Shown here piece by piece: positions 34,204 to 46,339 of a DNA stretch of 64,000 nt. Source of the DNA: Odontocerum albicorne (lineage: Eukaryota > Arthropoda > Insecta > Trichoptera > Odontoceridae); assembly GCA_949825065.1 (NCBI GenBank), contig OX463842.1, positions 1,185,501 to 1,249,500 on the forward strand. The letters run 5' to 3'. Under the pieces are notes generated by a model. That model was not told the origin of the DNA, made no database searches, and worked only from the letters and a program-made list of their open reading frames with translations. Numbering within the stretch: the first letter of the stretch is position 1; every line of letters starts with the position of its first letter. The translations under genes and the position numbers were made by a program.

Positions 34204-35330
34204 ACAGTTTCAAAACTTAATGAATAGTTTAGCGTGAGGATAAGAAGGTGGTTAATGCATCTGCAAATGTATAGAAAAAAATATTTGCTAAGAAAACTAC
34301 TGAAAACCTACCAAGGGAAAACAAACAACAAAAAACCCTTTGAAGATCTTCTGATATGTTATAGTAAAACGTTCGTGTAGTGAAATGTATAATATCTGTG
34401 ACGTGTTCACATTTAATTAACTTGGATTAAGTTATATTTTTGAGTATCATTGTTCAATTTGTATGCAGCTGTACTTTTCATTCTACACGACTGTCAATAG
34501 TAATACTCGGTGTGGTACTGTGCGGGTTTCTCATCTCGAGACGGTCCCGTATCGTATCGATAATGTTTAATAATGTTAAACTTTTGTTCAATGAATTGTT
34601 TTATTTTATTTCGTATTTTTTTATTTTTATTCTTGGAATATTTCCCTTCTTATAAATGAAACGCTCACTTATGTTTTTTTAAATATAGTTTAAGGTACAC
34701 TGCACTGTTGAGTAATGAATAAATCTATTTTTTTTTAAGATCTTTCAAAAAGGGTTATCTTCCTAAAGCTGCACACGCCACTAATATATCTAATACTTTT
34801 ACGCTACGGGACCAGCAACATCAGGAGTCATGTCATATAACTTCAACGTATTGGGTCAAGTACAACCTCTCTGCTGTCTTTATCGATACTTCCCATTTAC
34901 TTACACTCGTATTCCGTCAATCTATATAAACATGTACCGTAAAACGGGTAAAATCCTCGATTCAGATCGTGACACAGTCGAATACATTTTTATGGGAACT
35001 AAGTGGGCATAATTAATTCAGATCACGGTAAATCCATTCCGAGAGGGCAAGACATGGAGGCAGTTGAGAGCCAAGCGCAAAGCGCCATCTACCCGACATA
35101 AACGGGAGTGCGTACTGCGTACGACCTCCGTACATCATAAACCAAAATACGTGCAGGTACAGGACCAGCCCTGGGGTGGGGTGCGGCATAGCTGAAAAAA
35201 ACATTATTCAACATTATTTATATAAAACTCTAAAAGTCCTTTGAAGGAATGTCTTCGTTGTATCTGTTAAACTTGGAGAGAAGTAGAACTTTGAAATCAA
35301 TCTAATAAGACGGGGTTTTTATTCTGATAG
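34204..35330. other. Unassigned interval
   Basis: 34320-34430 resembles 1590-1690 (dispersed repeat). 35040-35190 is GC-richer (cagccctggggtggggtgcg) and unexplained. Nothing else recognised. Confidence 0.4.
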
Positions 35331-35459
35331 AGCTTTGCCGTTGCTGGTCGCATAGCGTGGAATGGCCTGCTTTTAATTGTTAAAGATATGGATGGCGTGA
35401 ACAGCTTTATGAAGTACTTGAAGACAACCCTATTCGAGAGGTCTGATATAAATTTATGA
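35331..35459 (+). pseudogene. Possible jockey-like LINE C-terminal relic
   Basis: Reads G-R-I-A-W-N-G-L-L-L-I-V-K, then F-M-K-Y-L-K-T-T-L-F-E-R and a stop. This recalls the R.WN.LP..VR...S...FK..LK..L ending of jockey and CR1-type RTs. Only about 40 codons, so tentative. Confidence 0.45.
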
Positions 35460-35690
35460 TTGTATAAGTATAAACATTATTCACATACAATAAACTATGT
35501 CTAAAACCGAATGGGTTACAATTATATATTAGAAGATCTACAAAGATTCCTTAGTAGTTCGTCTTCATGAGATAAGTTTTCTGAGTTTTTTTACCAAATA
35601 TAGTATGTTATTTAAAGCATATGCAGATGTGAAGAAGAACATCATTTAATGGTTACTACAACCGTGTTCTTAACCTTACTTACCAATGGA

Positions 35691-35850
35691 AGGATCTCCG
35701 TGGTCTGATTGGTAAGAAGCCAGATTTTTTTTAAATCGTGTTTTTTTATTTACGACCCCTTTTATATATTTCTGGTATATTGGAAGATATTTTCATATAA
35801 CAATTAGTCTGCTAATTTGTACGATATCCAGTAAAAGTATAATACAATAC
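35691..35850 (+). mobile_element. tRNA-derived SINE, degraded
   Basis: Head aaggatctccgtggtctgat and tggtaagaag. Tail tctggtatattggaagatat, aatttgtacgatatccagta. The B box is lost. Confidence 0.65.
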
Positions 35851-35997
35851 AATGTTATATATACGTGTCGATATAGACAAGAACGGTATTTCCTCAACTA
35901 CAGCAAGTGTTGCTACTATGGGTCACCTTTCTGTGACCCAAAATATCACCCAATACTTCCAAGTACAAGAAGTGTTGCTAAATGAAATTGGGTCATA

Positions 35998-36496
35998 AAA
36001 GGTCTTTCAAATTGAGCTGTTTTTTTTAAATTCTTGAATAAATATGGCTTTGATTTAAAAAAACTTTATATTGGTCATTGAAGTATAATGTATGACATTT
36101 AAACACAAAAAACCATATCCGCCAAATGTCCACCTCTTACAGCTCCACAGATGTCCACTATTTTGTCAAAACTTTCGATGACATTTTGACATAATTGCGG
36201 TTCTAGCTCACCAATAACGCAAATAATTTCATCTTTCAGCTCAGGAATTGATTGGGGTCAATCTTATAGACCTGGCTATTCACGTAACCCCAAAGAAAAT
36301 AGTCCAACCGTTTCCGGAGATTACAATACATAAAATAATTTAACAATTTGAACGCGTTGTTGTATTGTATACGACTCATTTTTTATAAATGTCATACATT
36401 ATACTTCTCAAATGTTACATGACCCAGGCAAGTTCGCGACGCCATCTGTGTTTTATCCAAGAATTAAAAAAAAAACGCTCAATTTGAAATACCCTT
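35998..36496. mobile_element. TA-flanked DNA transposon relic
   Basis: The left end AAAGGTCTTTCAAATTGAGC pairs with the complement of the right end AAGGGTATTTCAAATTGAGC, continuing through a T-run and aattcttg. A second inner pair is agtataatgtatgacattta and its complement near 36386-36412. TA flanks both ends (35996-35997 and 36497-36498). Carries the tail of a transposase (next entry), so it is a deleted autonomous element. Confidence 0.75.
36099..36305 (-). pseudogene. Transposase C-terminal relic (mariner-like superfamily)
   Basis: Minus-strand reading L-D-Y-F-L-W-G-Y-V-N-S-Q-V-Y-K. After a frameshift it reads E-L-K-D-E-I-I, then Q-N-V-I-E-S-F-D-K-I and R-G-G-H-L-A-D-M-V-F and a stop. 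The D-Y/F-F-L-W-G-Y...VY and terminal GGHL.D..F are hallmarks of insect DDE transposases of this superfamily. The N-terminal DNA-binding and first catalytic regions are missing. Confidence 0.75.
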
Positions 36497-36527
36497 TACA
36501 ATGATACTATATATTCTATTTTTTTCG

Positions 36528-36728
36528 ATCGTTCAATCGCTTGAGACTCGTATACGTACTTTTGATATTGTATTTCTTTACAAAGTATTGAATGGTCTTG
36601 TGGACACAACTGCAACTCTAGAACGCATTGATTTAGGTATTCCCTCTTGCTCTCTTCGAAGACCAGTTTTACTTAACATAGTTACATTTCAAAATAACAT
36701 TGTCTTCTATTACCCACTATGTGACTGA
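36528..36728 (+). pseudogene. Jockey/CR1-like LINE, RT C-terminal fragment
   Basis: Reads S-L-E-T-R-I-R-T-F-D-I-V-F-L-Y-K-V-L-N-G-L-V-D, then L-E-R-I-D-L-G-I-P and S-L-R-R-P. The order SL..RR..D..FLYK.LNG..D...L...I...VP...R is the segment just before the R.WN.LP motif of jockey/CR1 RTs, so it is probably the part of the protein preceding the end seen at 63250. Begins right after the DNA transposon relic. It is truncated at both ends. Confidence 0.8.
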
Positions 36729-38069
<1,341 letters not shown>

Positions 38070-38245
38070 GTATATACTGGCGGATTTTATGTATTTTTTT
38101 CTAACCAGCCAAAAATATGTTAGAGACATTAAGATAACAACATGATCAATTCCGTTTTCTAATAAATTAAGTGTCAGCAGGAATTAAACCCACAACCCTG
38201 AGATCATAGACAAGCATATTACCAATTTGACAATAGGTCAAATGA
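38070..38245 (-). mobile_element. tRNA-derived SINE, degraded
   Basis: Tail at left (agtatatactggcggatttt), head at right with a complement B-box region aattaaacccacaaccctga and A-box region attaccaatttgacaatagg. Confidence 0.6.
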
Positions 38246-38335
38246 AGGATATTTCAAATTTTAACATTGAGTAAATATGAATTAAAACAGGATTTGATAA
38301 TATTACATTGTATTACGTGGTATGTGAATAACCTC

Positions 38336-38508
38336 TTCGGTTTATTGCCATATAACTATATGTTTTAACCAACCAGTTAGGTGTTAAATAAGTATTAAGT
38401 AAAAACCAGACTTGGACCCGTTTAAAAAACGGGAACAATTGGGAATCAAACACGGAACCTCCGGCTTGAACCACTGGCGTTTAATCAACTGGGCTATGGA
38501 AGTTATTA
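38336..38508 (-). mobile_element. tRNA-derived SINE
   Basis: Complement tail cggtttattgccatataact, accaaccagttag; body aaaccagacttggacccgtt; B-box region ttgggaatcaaacacggaac; A-box region aatcaactgggctatggaag. It lies in tandem with the SINE at 38070 in the same orientation. Confidence 0.75.
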
Positions 38509-39116
38509 TATTTTTAGTAAGGTGCAAACAAACAATAATTGTTAGATTTATGGTCGTATTTTTACTATTGTGAGCATGTTAAAATCATACCTGAGTAATA
38601 TGTGAGACAAGTTTGTCATCTGAAACTTTCTGAAAGGTGAGAAACGGGGCCACCAAGAATAACACTCCAGCTCATGATATGAAAGCCAGCGAAATGAGTA
38701 ATTTATAAACAGGGTACAGAGCTGAGCGGAAGAAGATTTATACAAATAAGATGAAATTAAAAATATTTTTATGTAAGAACATAAATGTACACAAGTGTTA
38801 TACTAATTTAATAATTAAAAAATATAATGAATTGTATATCGCTGTTAAAATATTAACCATAAAACACATTATTTTAATATTTATAAATAAAACTTGTTAC
38901 CACGAATAAGTAAGAATTAAAAAAATGCTTAGTTATTAGAACGAAATTTTTTTTAAAATAATTCCTACAAAACATATTATTGTTAAATATTCAAATTTGA
39001 AATTCCATAATGTTACAGCCGAAACCTTAGGTATATATAAGTTATCCTCACAAAGCCATTTTATATAGAATAAAGAGTGAAATAACATTTAAAAAAACAG
39101 GATGTCAAGAATCAAT
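38509..39116. other. AT-rich interval, no feature recognised
   Basis: No structure recognised. Confidence 0.5.
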
Positions 39117-39716
39117 AACAAGTCTATTATCCACTATATCCATGAGTAACGGCATTGCTACCTCTAATAACAATAACAAGTCTACTTACTATCCACTATA
39201 TCCGTGAGTAACGGCATTGCTACCTCTAATAACAATAACAAGTCTACTTACTATTCACTATATTCGTGAGTACCGGCATAGCTACCTCTAATAATAATAA
39301 CAAGTCTACTTACTATCCACTATATCCGTGAGTAACGGCATTGCTACCTCTAATAACAATAACAAGTCTACTTACTATCCACTATATCCGTGAGTAACGG
39401 CATTGCTACCTCTAATAACAATAACAAGTCTACTTACTATTCACTATATTCGTGAGTACCGGCATAGCTACCTCTAATAATAATAACAAGTTTACTTACT
39501 ATCCACTATATCCGTGAGTAACGGCATTGCTACCTCTAATAACAATAACAAGTCTACTTACTATTGACTATATTCGTGAGTACCGGCATAGCTACCTCTA
39601 ATAACAATAACAAGTTTACTTACTATCCACTATATCCGTGAGTAACGGCATTGCTACCTCTAATAACAATAACAAGGCTACTATCCACAAATCCGTGAGT
39701 AACGGCATTTCTACCT
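39117..39716. repeat. 61-bp minisatellite with alternating unit types
   Basis: About ten units beginning aacaagtctacttactatcc. Type A has ccgtgagtaacggcattgc; type B has tcgtgagtaccggcatagc. Order is A A B A A B A B A A, so part of the array has amplified as a 183-bp AAB unit. The first and last units carry deletions. Confidence 0.93.
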
Positions 39717-39788
39717 CTAATGTTTGGATGGAAGTCAAATACGAGTATGTCAAGCGAGGTTTAAATAAATCAAAACCGAAGCATTTTG

Positions 39789-40006
39789 TATATGCCCTTG
39801 TCTCTATTCAGTACACTTGTATATGCCCTTTTCTCTGATCAGTAGACTTGTATATGCCCTTGTCTCTAATCAGTACATTTGTACATGCCCATGTTTCTAA
39901 TCAGTACACTTGTATTCGCCCTTGTCTCTAATAAGTACATTTGTATATGTCCTTGTTTCTAATCAGTAGACTTGTATATGCCCTTGTTTCTAATCAGAAC
40001 ACTTGA
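39789..40006. repeat. 31-bp minisatellite, seven copies
   Basis: Unit tatatgcccttgtctctaat plus cagtacacttg, with starts at 39789, 39820, 39851 and then every 31 bp. Confidence 0.93.
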
Positions 40007-40079
40007 TTGGTAGAAATCAATTGAAAATCAAAAACTTATGACATCATTTTTTATTTCAGTTGTATATACTCGTAGTATA

Positions 40080-40243
40080 ACATTACGGGTTTATTGCTTT
40101 GTGGCAATATCAACCAATCATTCGTAAATGTATCAAATAAACCTTAAGCGAAATCCAAATTCTTTCAAATAATTTAGATATCAACGGGAACCACATCCCG
40201 ACTTGGAAGACTTATCAATCAGATTATGGAGGTCGGCTACCCA
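40080..40243 (-). mobile_element. tRNA-derived SINE
   Basis: Complement tail gggtttattgctttgtggca, atatcaaccaatcattcg; body aaaccttaagcgaaatccaa; head ggaaccacatcccgacttgg and caatcagattatggaggtcg. Confidence 0.7.
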
Positions 40244-40294
40244 ATAAAGCAAAAAATATATGCACAAATTCTTAAATTATAATATTTTCATAAA

Positions 40295-40905
40295 CAAAAA
40301 CATACACAACGTCACGCCATTTCCCTAGAAGATGCCGTACACCTGGCGCCTCTTTTAAACCCATACAGCTTCTCAAACAACCTAAACGATTTATCTTACT
40401 TTCTACGTTTCTTTCTTTCAGAATATCATTATTTTGATCCCACCATACTAACCTTTGTCTCCCTTTACTACGCCTTCTACTCAAATGGACAATATATATT
40501 TGATTTGTTAGTTATTTGTCATTGATTCGTTCATCATACCCAAACTATCTCAGAATGTTCTTGTTTATTTTATTAAACACAGCCATCAGCATTAAGTTTA
40601 CATTTATTACTAATCACACTATACCGTATTCTCTCCTACATTGTCATCCCACGTATTCTTCACAGTACATACATTTCTACCACATTTATTCGGCTCATTT
40701 TAGTATTTTTCTAAGTCCACATTTCAGTCCCATACATCAAAGTTGGTATTACAATACTTTTGTGATTCATCTTAGCAGCTTTCGAAACATCCCGGTTAAG
40801 TAGATATATTTTAGTGCCCCCCTTGACATTGTTTTCTATCGCTACACGCCGTTTAATGTCTCTTGTAACTCTTCCATTAAATTGTCTGATAAAATAATAC
40901 CCGAG
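40295..40905 (-). pseudogene. LINE 'HVERM' family remnant, best C terminus
   Basis: Minus-strand reading (40272-40484) includes R-R-R-S-K-G-R-Q-R-L-V-W-W-D-Q, N-D-I-L-K-E-R-N-V-E-S, R-S-C-M-G-L-K-E-A and G-K-W-R-D-V-V. Right of it lie the preceding RT blocks in broken frames (atacatcaaagttggtatta, tctcttgtaactcttccatt). RT catalytic motifs are not included or have decayed. Confidence 0.7.
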
Positions 40906-41577
40906 TAGAATTGTTAAACTTGCTTTAATGTTTCATAAAAGGATTTTTTTAAATTTTCTATTTGTAAAGTTTGTCTTCAAAAAGTTGTCTTTGCAAAAGA
41001 TTGAGAGAAGAAGATTTCCTTTTGATTCCTCCAGTATCTTTCACTGCTAGAGTATATCTTTATCTGCAGCGGTATCGTCGAAACAATGTGCTGACTATCC
41101 TCGCCTCATTCCCGACCGTCGACACAAAAGATGAGAGAATATCAGGAGAACACGCTGTTTGTTACAGATGAGCGGAGTCAAGATTGTTGCACTGTAAGAA
41201 ATCTCATTTTAAATTGAAGTCACAAAGTTCGAAACCCTCCGCTGGGGGGAGATGCGCGGTCCAACCCCGGTGGAGGCTCGGAGGGTCCGAGGAGAGAAGG
41301 GTTGCGGCAACCACTCTATTATCTGCGATACAAGTTCATCTATCCGCCACTAAATAAATTGCTACCCACTTTTCCAAACACTGCTTCTTTTCTTTTCCTT
41401 TTTTACTTGTATGATGGACGATTGTAAAGAAGTATTGTCTCCGTAACTAAATATAAAACAGTATTTTTTACAATATTTGATAACAAGTAAAACATGCACG
41501 CACTGTGAAATATTTGTGTTACAAAAAATTGAAGAATGAAGATTTCAGAAATAAGTGTATGCCTAAAGTAGATGCTA
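40906..41577. other. Unassigned interval with GC-rich patch
   Basis: 41215-41345 (ccctccgctggggggagatg onward) is GC-rich and unexplained. The frame at 40971-41171 is unrecognised. Confidence 0.4.
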
Positions 41578-41802
41578 GAAATAAGAAGAAGAAATGAATA
41601 TTAAGATACGTACATATTGAATGACGAAGGGTTAACTAAATAAGTATACATATCCGAAGTTTATGAAAAAGGTAGACCGAAGAAAAAGTGGTTGGATCAA
41701 GATATCCAAATTTTGATAGATTAAAAATGAGGCGCACGAAGAGCAAAAAATTTAACATTACAAGATGTATGAATTTGGAAGAAGCGAAAGTGGTGGATGT
41801 GC
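41578..41802 (+). pseudogene. LINE 'HVERM' family remnant
   Basis: Contains gtagaccgaagaaaaagtgg, ttggatcaagatatccaaat and gtatgaatttggaagaagcg, the R-P-R-K...W-L-D-Q and V-E-E-A blocks. It is fused in one frame to the next, unrelated RT fragment, so the combined open frame is a chance chimera. Confidence 0.55.
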
Positions 41803-41861
41803 ACATTAAGTCTGAAGATCTGCTCTCTCTCTGCCAACCTTGTAAGAATATATACACATGT

Positions 41862-42128
41862 TTAAATTTAGAAATGAGAACCCTATGCTCCATCGCAGGC
41901 GGAACTCTTAGAGATCGGATCAAAAATGAGACGATACGGTATATCTGTCGTGTTGAAGACATAGTGAGGTGGGGAATAAGTAAAAGGCGCTTTTGGAAGG
42001 ATCATGTGGACCGCATGAAGGATATAAGACTAGCAAAAATCGCTAAGACTGAAAACCCTAACAGCAGGAGATTACCAGGAAGGCCGCCGAAAAGGTGGAA
42101 GGACAAACAAACAGGTCATACGACCTAA
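41862..42128 (+). pseudogene. LINE RT C terminus ('SIAGKTLRDRIRNE' family)
   Basis: Reads E-M-R-T-L-C-S-I-A-G-G-T-L-R-D-R-I-K-N-E-T-I-R, then V-E-D-I-V-R-W, then F-W-K-D-H-V-D-R-M, R-L-A-K-I-A-K and G-R-P-P-K-R-W-K-D. This is the familiar end EMR.LR.IAG.TLRDRIRNE, then W..H..RM...RL, then GRPP.RW.D. It is followed by a GAAGAGGAAGAAGAA tail, so this is a LINE 3' end. Confidence 0.8.
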
Positions 42129-42289
42129 GCGAAGAGGAAGAAGAATAATTTTTAAATTCCCTTGTACTTAAATATATTGACCATGATGTTTTGAATACCT
42201 GCAGATAAATGTAACGCATACATGCAAAAAGAATCCAACCCACATTATATATGTAATGAGATATTTAAGAGACCATACATACCATTAAG

Positions 42290-42981
42290 CCTTCTTCTTC
42301 ATGGGGTGGGTTGAAAGGATAGAGCACAATACTTTCCTCTCTCGATACACATTACTCACCTCTTCTACATCCACACACCTTCTCATACAATTCTTATGAT
42401 TTCTTAGACTTTCTAAATTTTCTTCTTTCAGAATATGATTCATTAATCCAACCATACTTTCCTTGGTCTTCCTCTACAATACTATCCACTCACATTTGTA
42501 CAGTACCCGGCGGTAAGTAATACACATCGGGCTTAAGAAAGAGACTTTCGGCCATAATCGGTTAACTTCGGCTTTGTAGAGCGCCGTCTCTGTCACACGA
42601 TGACGGCCATAATGACTGACAAATCGCGACGCAACACGTGTATGAATGACAGAGACGACGTTCTACAAAGCCGAAGTTAGCCGATTATGGGCGACTGTCT
42701 CTTTCTTAAGACCGATGTGTATTACTTACCGCCGGGTACTGTACTATATATTTATTTTGTTAGTTTTTCTTCATTCATTTGTTCCACGTGCTAACACTTA
42801 TTTCCCTCCCATTCATCAAAATTTAAACTTATACACTTTTGTGGACTGTTAATTATCTTAACTGATTTTTAAACTTTCTGGTTTGAGTATATATGTTTGA
42901 GTACCCCATTGACATTCTTTATTTTTGGTACACGGCATTCGGTATTTCTTTTGAATTTCTCAACGTCTGAGAAAATACTAC
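42290..42981 (-). pseudogene. LINE 'HVERM' family remnant, split by a MITE
   Basis: Left part 42290-42500 (catggggtgggttgaaagga, tctcatacaattcttatgat, ccaaccatactttccttggt) and right part 42742-42981 (tttgttagtttttcttcatt, catttgttccacgtgctaac) are contiguous in the family order seen at 53855. The MITE at 42501 interrupts them. A TTAA element abuts the right end. Confidence 0.65.
42501..42741. mobile_element. TA-flanked MITE with 97-bp inverted repeats
   Basis: Both termini read CAGTACCCGGCGGTAAGTAA in their own orientation. Arms 42501-42597 and 42645-42741 remain complementary through ggctttgtaga and gtctctgtc with few mismatches. TA lies at 42499-42500 and 42742-42743. No coding capacity. 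CAGT termini plus TA duplication fit the Tc1/mariner superfamily (inferred). CpG content is much higher than its LINE host. Confidence 0.9.
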
Positions 42982-43590
42982 TTAACCCTTCCTTCCCCGT
43001 GATGTGTAACTAGTACACATTGCTTCTAAAAACTTTAATACCTCCATAAGTATATTAAATACTGGGTTCAGATTTTAGGTATTCCTTCGTCATACATGTA
43101 TGCATTGAATGAAAAAAAAATATTTGCATTTATCGGTGACATGAGAGATATTTCGTGAAAATCGGGAAGAAATTCACCAATACAATCAAACGTGTGCCAG
43201 TGTGTGACGTAGGTATATTAATTGTAAAAAACCGCTATGTGTGAGGAAGCGACACTATTCACGTCTCACTCTCACTCTACTTCGGTATATGGGAACGCAA
43301 GAAATAGAATCTCAGTTCGCTCGCTTCTCTCGCTTCAGTAGCTCGTGGGCATCCGTTTGAGATGGTATCTTCGCCCGTTTTGTGAACGTCGGCCGATGTT
43401 TTTTTTTCATGTTTTCAGAAATGAAATTTGAATTATTATCAGTTTTGACTTCAAATTTTATTAATTTAAGCGATTGGCTATGAATATTCTTTTTTTTTTC
43501 CAATTTTGAATCGCTTATTTTCACATGTGTATTGAATACACAGCACCGGAACGCGCGGTTTTTTTTTAGCCCAGGATGGGAAAGGTTTAA
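42982..43590 (+). mobile_element. TTAA-flanked nonautonomous element, copy 3
   Basis: Exact TTAA at both ends (42982-42985 and 43587-43590). Left terminus cccttccttccccgtgatgt; right terminus ctaaaaaaaaacc in complement, ending gatgggaaagg. Interior shares gtgtgacgtaggtatattaa and ctctacttcggtatatggga with the other copies. The clearest member for defining the ends. Confidence 0.85.
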
Positions 43591-44267
43591 TAAAATAATT
43601 CTTCAATTCGCTTAAATCTTGAATAACAATCCCATATATTGCATTTACTTTTCGTTTCACACTTTTCTATTACAGTGGCTTAAGATTTCCCAATATTCAT
43701 TCTCAGATATTTCTATTCATGTAATTTAACATTTCTATTAATGTAATTAAACATACGGCTTATAAAACATATTTTGATAAATAAAATAACCTTGTTTTGA
43801 AACATTTTTTCAGCAAGAGTTAAACCAACAGTACGAGTAAGGACTTTTTTTATTTTTTCAGGCCCTGAATCCACAAGCCGTTATGTTACCTACTTCTCTA
43901 GCCCGTTCCTCGTTCCTCAGTTCTTGTCTCGACTCAGTTCTACCCGCAACTCAGTTCTATCCTCCACTCAGTTCTACCTTCTACCCATGTCTCGAGCCGC
44001 GCTGACTGACTCGGGTCTTATTTATTGTTACCCTCTGATGGGAGCAGCAAAGGGCAATGCACCGAAAAATTTTATATTCTTCTTTCTTTTATATCTATAT
44101 GCAAATCTTGTATTCGCAAACATTTTTGCTGCACAATGTAATTTTCTCAAATATAAACTTACTGCACAATTTATTTAACATAAAAAGTGATACAAACTTT
44201 ATTTCACCGTCTCATGATAATTAGAGTTAAAGCCTTAAAAAAAATTTGTTTGTCGAATTACTGAGAT
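43591..44267. other. Unassigned interval
   Basis: 43920-43985 carries three loose copies of ctcagttctacc. Otherwise nothing recognised. Confidence 0.4.
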
Positions 44268-45108
44268 AATAGTACATAACAGTTATCATTGTGCACCCAT
44301 ACATAACATGAGGTAATAGTACATAACAATTATCACTGTGCACCTATACATAACATAAATTAATAGTACATAGCAGTTATCATTGCCCACCCATACATAA
44401 CATGAGATAATAGTACGTAACAGTTATCATTGTGCACCCATACATAACATGAGGTAATAGTACATAGCAGTCATCATTGTCCACCCATACATAACATGAG
44501 GTAATAGTACATAACAGTTATCATTGTGCACCCATACATAACATGAGGTAATAGTACATAGCAGTTATCATTGTGCACCCATACATAACATAAGGTAATA
44601 GTACATAGCAGTTATCATTGTCCACCCATACATAACATGAGGTAACAGTACATAGCAGTTATCATTGTGCACCCATACATAACATGAAGTAATAGTACAT
44701 AGCAGTTATCATTGTGTACCCATACATAAAATGAGGTAATAGTACATAGCAGTTATCATTATGCACCCATACATAACATGAGATAATAGTACGTAACAGT
44801 TATCATTGTCCACCCATACATAACATGAGGTAATAGTACATAGCAGTTATCATTGTGCACCCATACATAACATGAGGTAATAGTATATAGCAGTTATCAT
44901 TGTGCACCCATACATAACATGAGGTAATAGTACATAGCAGTTATCATTGTGCACCCATACATAACATGAAGTAATAGTACATAGCAGTTATCATTGTGCA
45001 CCCATACATAAAATGAGGTAATAGTACATAGCAGTTATCATTGTGCACCCATACATAACATGAGGTAAAAGTACATAGCAGTTATCATTGTGCACCCATA
45101 CATAACAA
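44268..45108. repeat. 47-bp minisatellite, 18 copies
   Basis: Unit acatagcagttatcattgtg, cacccatacataacatgagg, taatagt. Spacing is a constant 47 bp. Recurrent variants (gtccaccc, tacgtaac) mark some units. Confidence 0.95.
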
Positions 45109-45307
45109 AATACTCATACACATGTAAAAACCAATGCTTCTGGCAAAGTATTTTTTTTTCTCAATTTTTTCATAATTTTATATCAACCAGCATTTGCTAA
45201 ATCATTTTAGTTTTCCGCCACTAATGCCATTTTCAATTAATTTTGAATTTATTTTTTGTAGCCTTTTTGACACAAATGTTAAAAAAAACAATAATTTAAC
45301 ATATTAT

Positions 45308-45560
45308 TTATAGTTAAGATATTACTTAACTTTGTGAAGGTTTAAAGACACAGTAATTTGTTTATATCTAATCTAACACTGTTTATTCCACTTTTTGTAA
45401 CGGCATAACCCTACCAGTTTAAAAGTTTTCACCTCATCAACAGGGGAGCACAAACAAGTTTTGGTTTTGCTCCCCTGATGATGCGGTGAAAGCCTTCAAA
45501 CTGGTAGAGTTATACCGTTACAAAAAGTGGAATAAACAGTGTTTAATTAATAAATTACAA
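45308..45560. mobile_element. Fold-back element, copy D
   Basis: Left flank tagttaagatattacttaac, arm cactgtttattccacttttt, gtaacggcataaccctacca, ggggagcacaaac. Loop of about 14 bp. Right arm gctcccctgatgatgcggtg to aaaaagtggaataaacagtg. Confidence 0.88.
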
Positions 45561-45589
45561 AAATAATTTAACATTGACTTGTAAGCAGT

Positions 45590-45915
45590 GATATAAAAAT
45601 AGGGAAACAACCAGCATAAGTCGAACAACACAAATAAATAAATCTACATAATTCAATCAATTTATTTCGGCAAGAATAACTCCTTCACTTTACTCCTGTA
45701 AGTAGTCAAAGTTATATGAAAATCCATACAATGACCAAATTGATTACCCAATTCGTGCAGTTTTATGATGCAAAAGTTGAACAAATAATTTGTTGATAAA
45801 CCTGTGAATTTGATCTTTGTAATTCTCACGCAGTATTTTAGTGCAAATTTTGATGTTTGGAAGTAGTGATGTTTGATGTTTGGAAGTAGTGAAAAGTAGA
45901 CTTTGGAAAACACTT
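45590..45915 (-). pseudogene. LINE 3' end, related to 51290
   Basis: Minus-strand frame ends H-I-T-L-T-T-Y-R-S-K-V-K-E-L-F-L-P-K then a stop, as in the F...VKELLLP endings of some LINE RTs. The DNA resembles 51340-51640 (gattacccaatctatgcagt). The tail side is cut by fold-back copy D. Confidence 0.45.
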
Positions 45916-45961
45916 GAGAGCAGAATAAATGCTACTAAAATGGGTGCAATTAGAAAAATAC

Positions 45962-46325
45962 ATGATAATTTATTTTTATCAAACACTGTTTATTCCACTT
46001 TTTTGTAACGGTATAACCCTACCGATTTCAAGGCTTTCCCCTCATCTTCAGGGGAGCACAAACAAGACTTTATTTTGTTCGAACTGGTACCGCGTATACA
46101 CGCTTCAACGGTTGGGGGCTGAGGAGTGAGGGAGGCATGGGACGATTTCGGCCAAGAGCGGAGAGATTTTTGGGATATAACTGTTCACCAAATGTTCGGA
46201 TCGATGTACTGACTTAGAAATTTCTAAGGCCTGTAATATGTTCAATTTATTTCCGTTACAACTGATATGTAAGAATTTGGCATCATCGATAGAAAAAGTA
46301 TGTTTTCACGGTAACAATGATTTGC
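45962..46325 (+). mobile_element. Fold-back element, half copy E
   Basis: Matches the left arm and loop of copy A in order: tttatcaaacactgtttatt, ttcaggggagcacaaacaag, cgtatacacgcttcaacggt, gagggaggcatgggac, ctgacttagaaatttctaag, tttggcatcatcgatagaaa. The right arm is absent, so this copy cannot fold. Confidence 0.85.
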
Positions 46326-46339
46326 AATACATGAAGTTA

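Noticed and set aside
41688..42128. A single 146-residue protein
   Set aside because: It is a chance in-frame fusion of two different LINE RT tails, annotated separately.
44268..45108. Regularly spaced repeats that could suggest a CRISPR array
   Set aside because: Units are contiguous 47-bp tandem copies without unique spacers, in eukaryotic-type DNA; the same holds for the 35-, 49- and 61-bp arrays.
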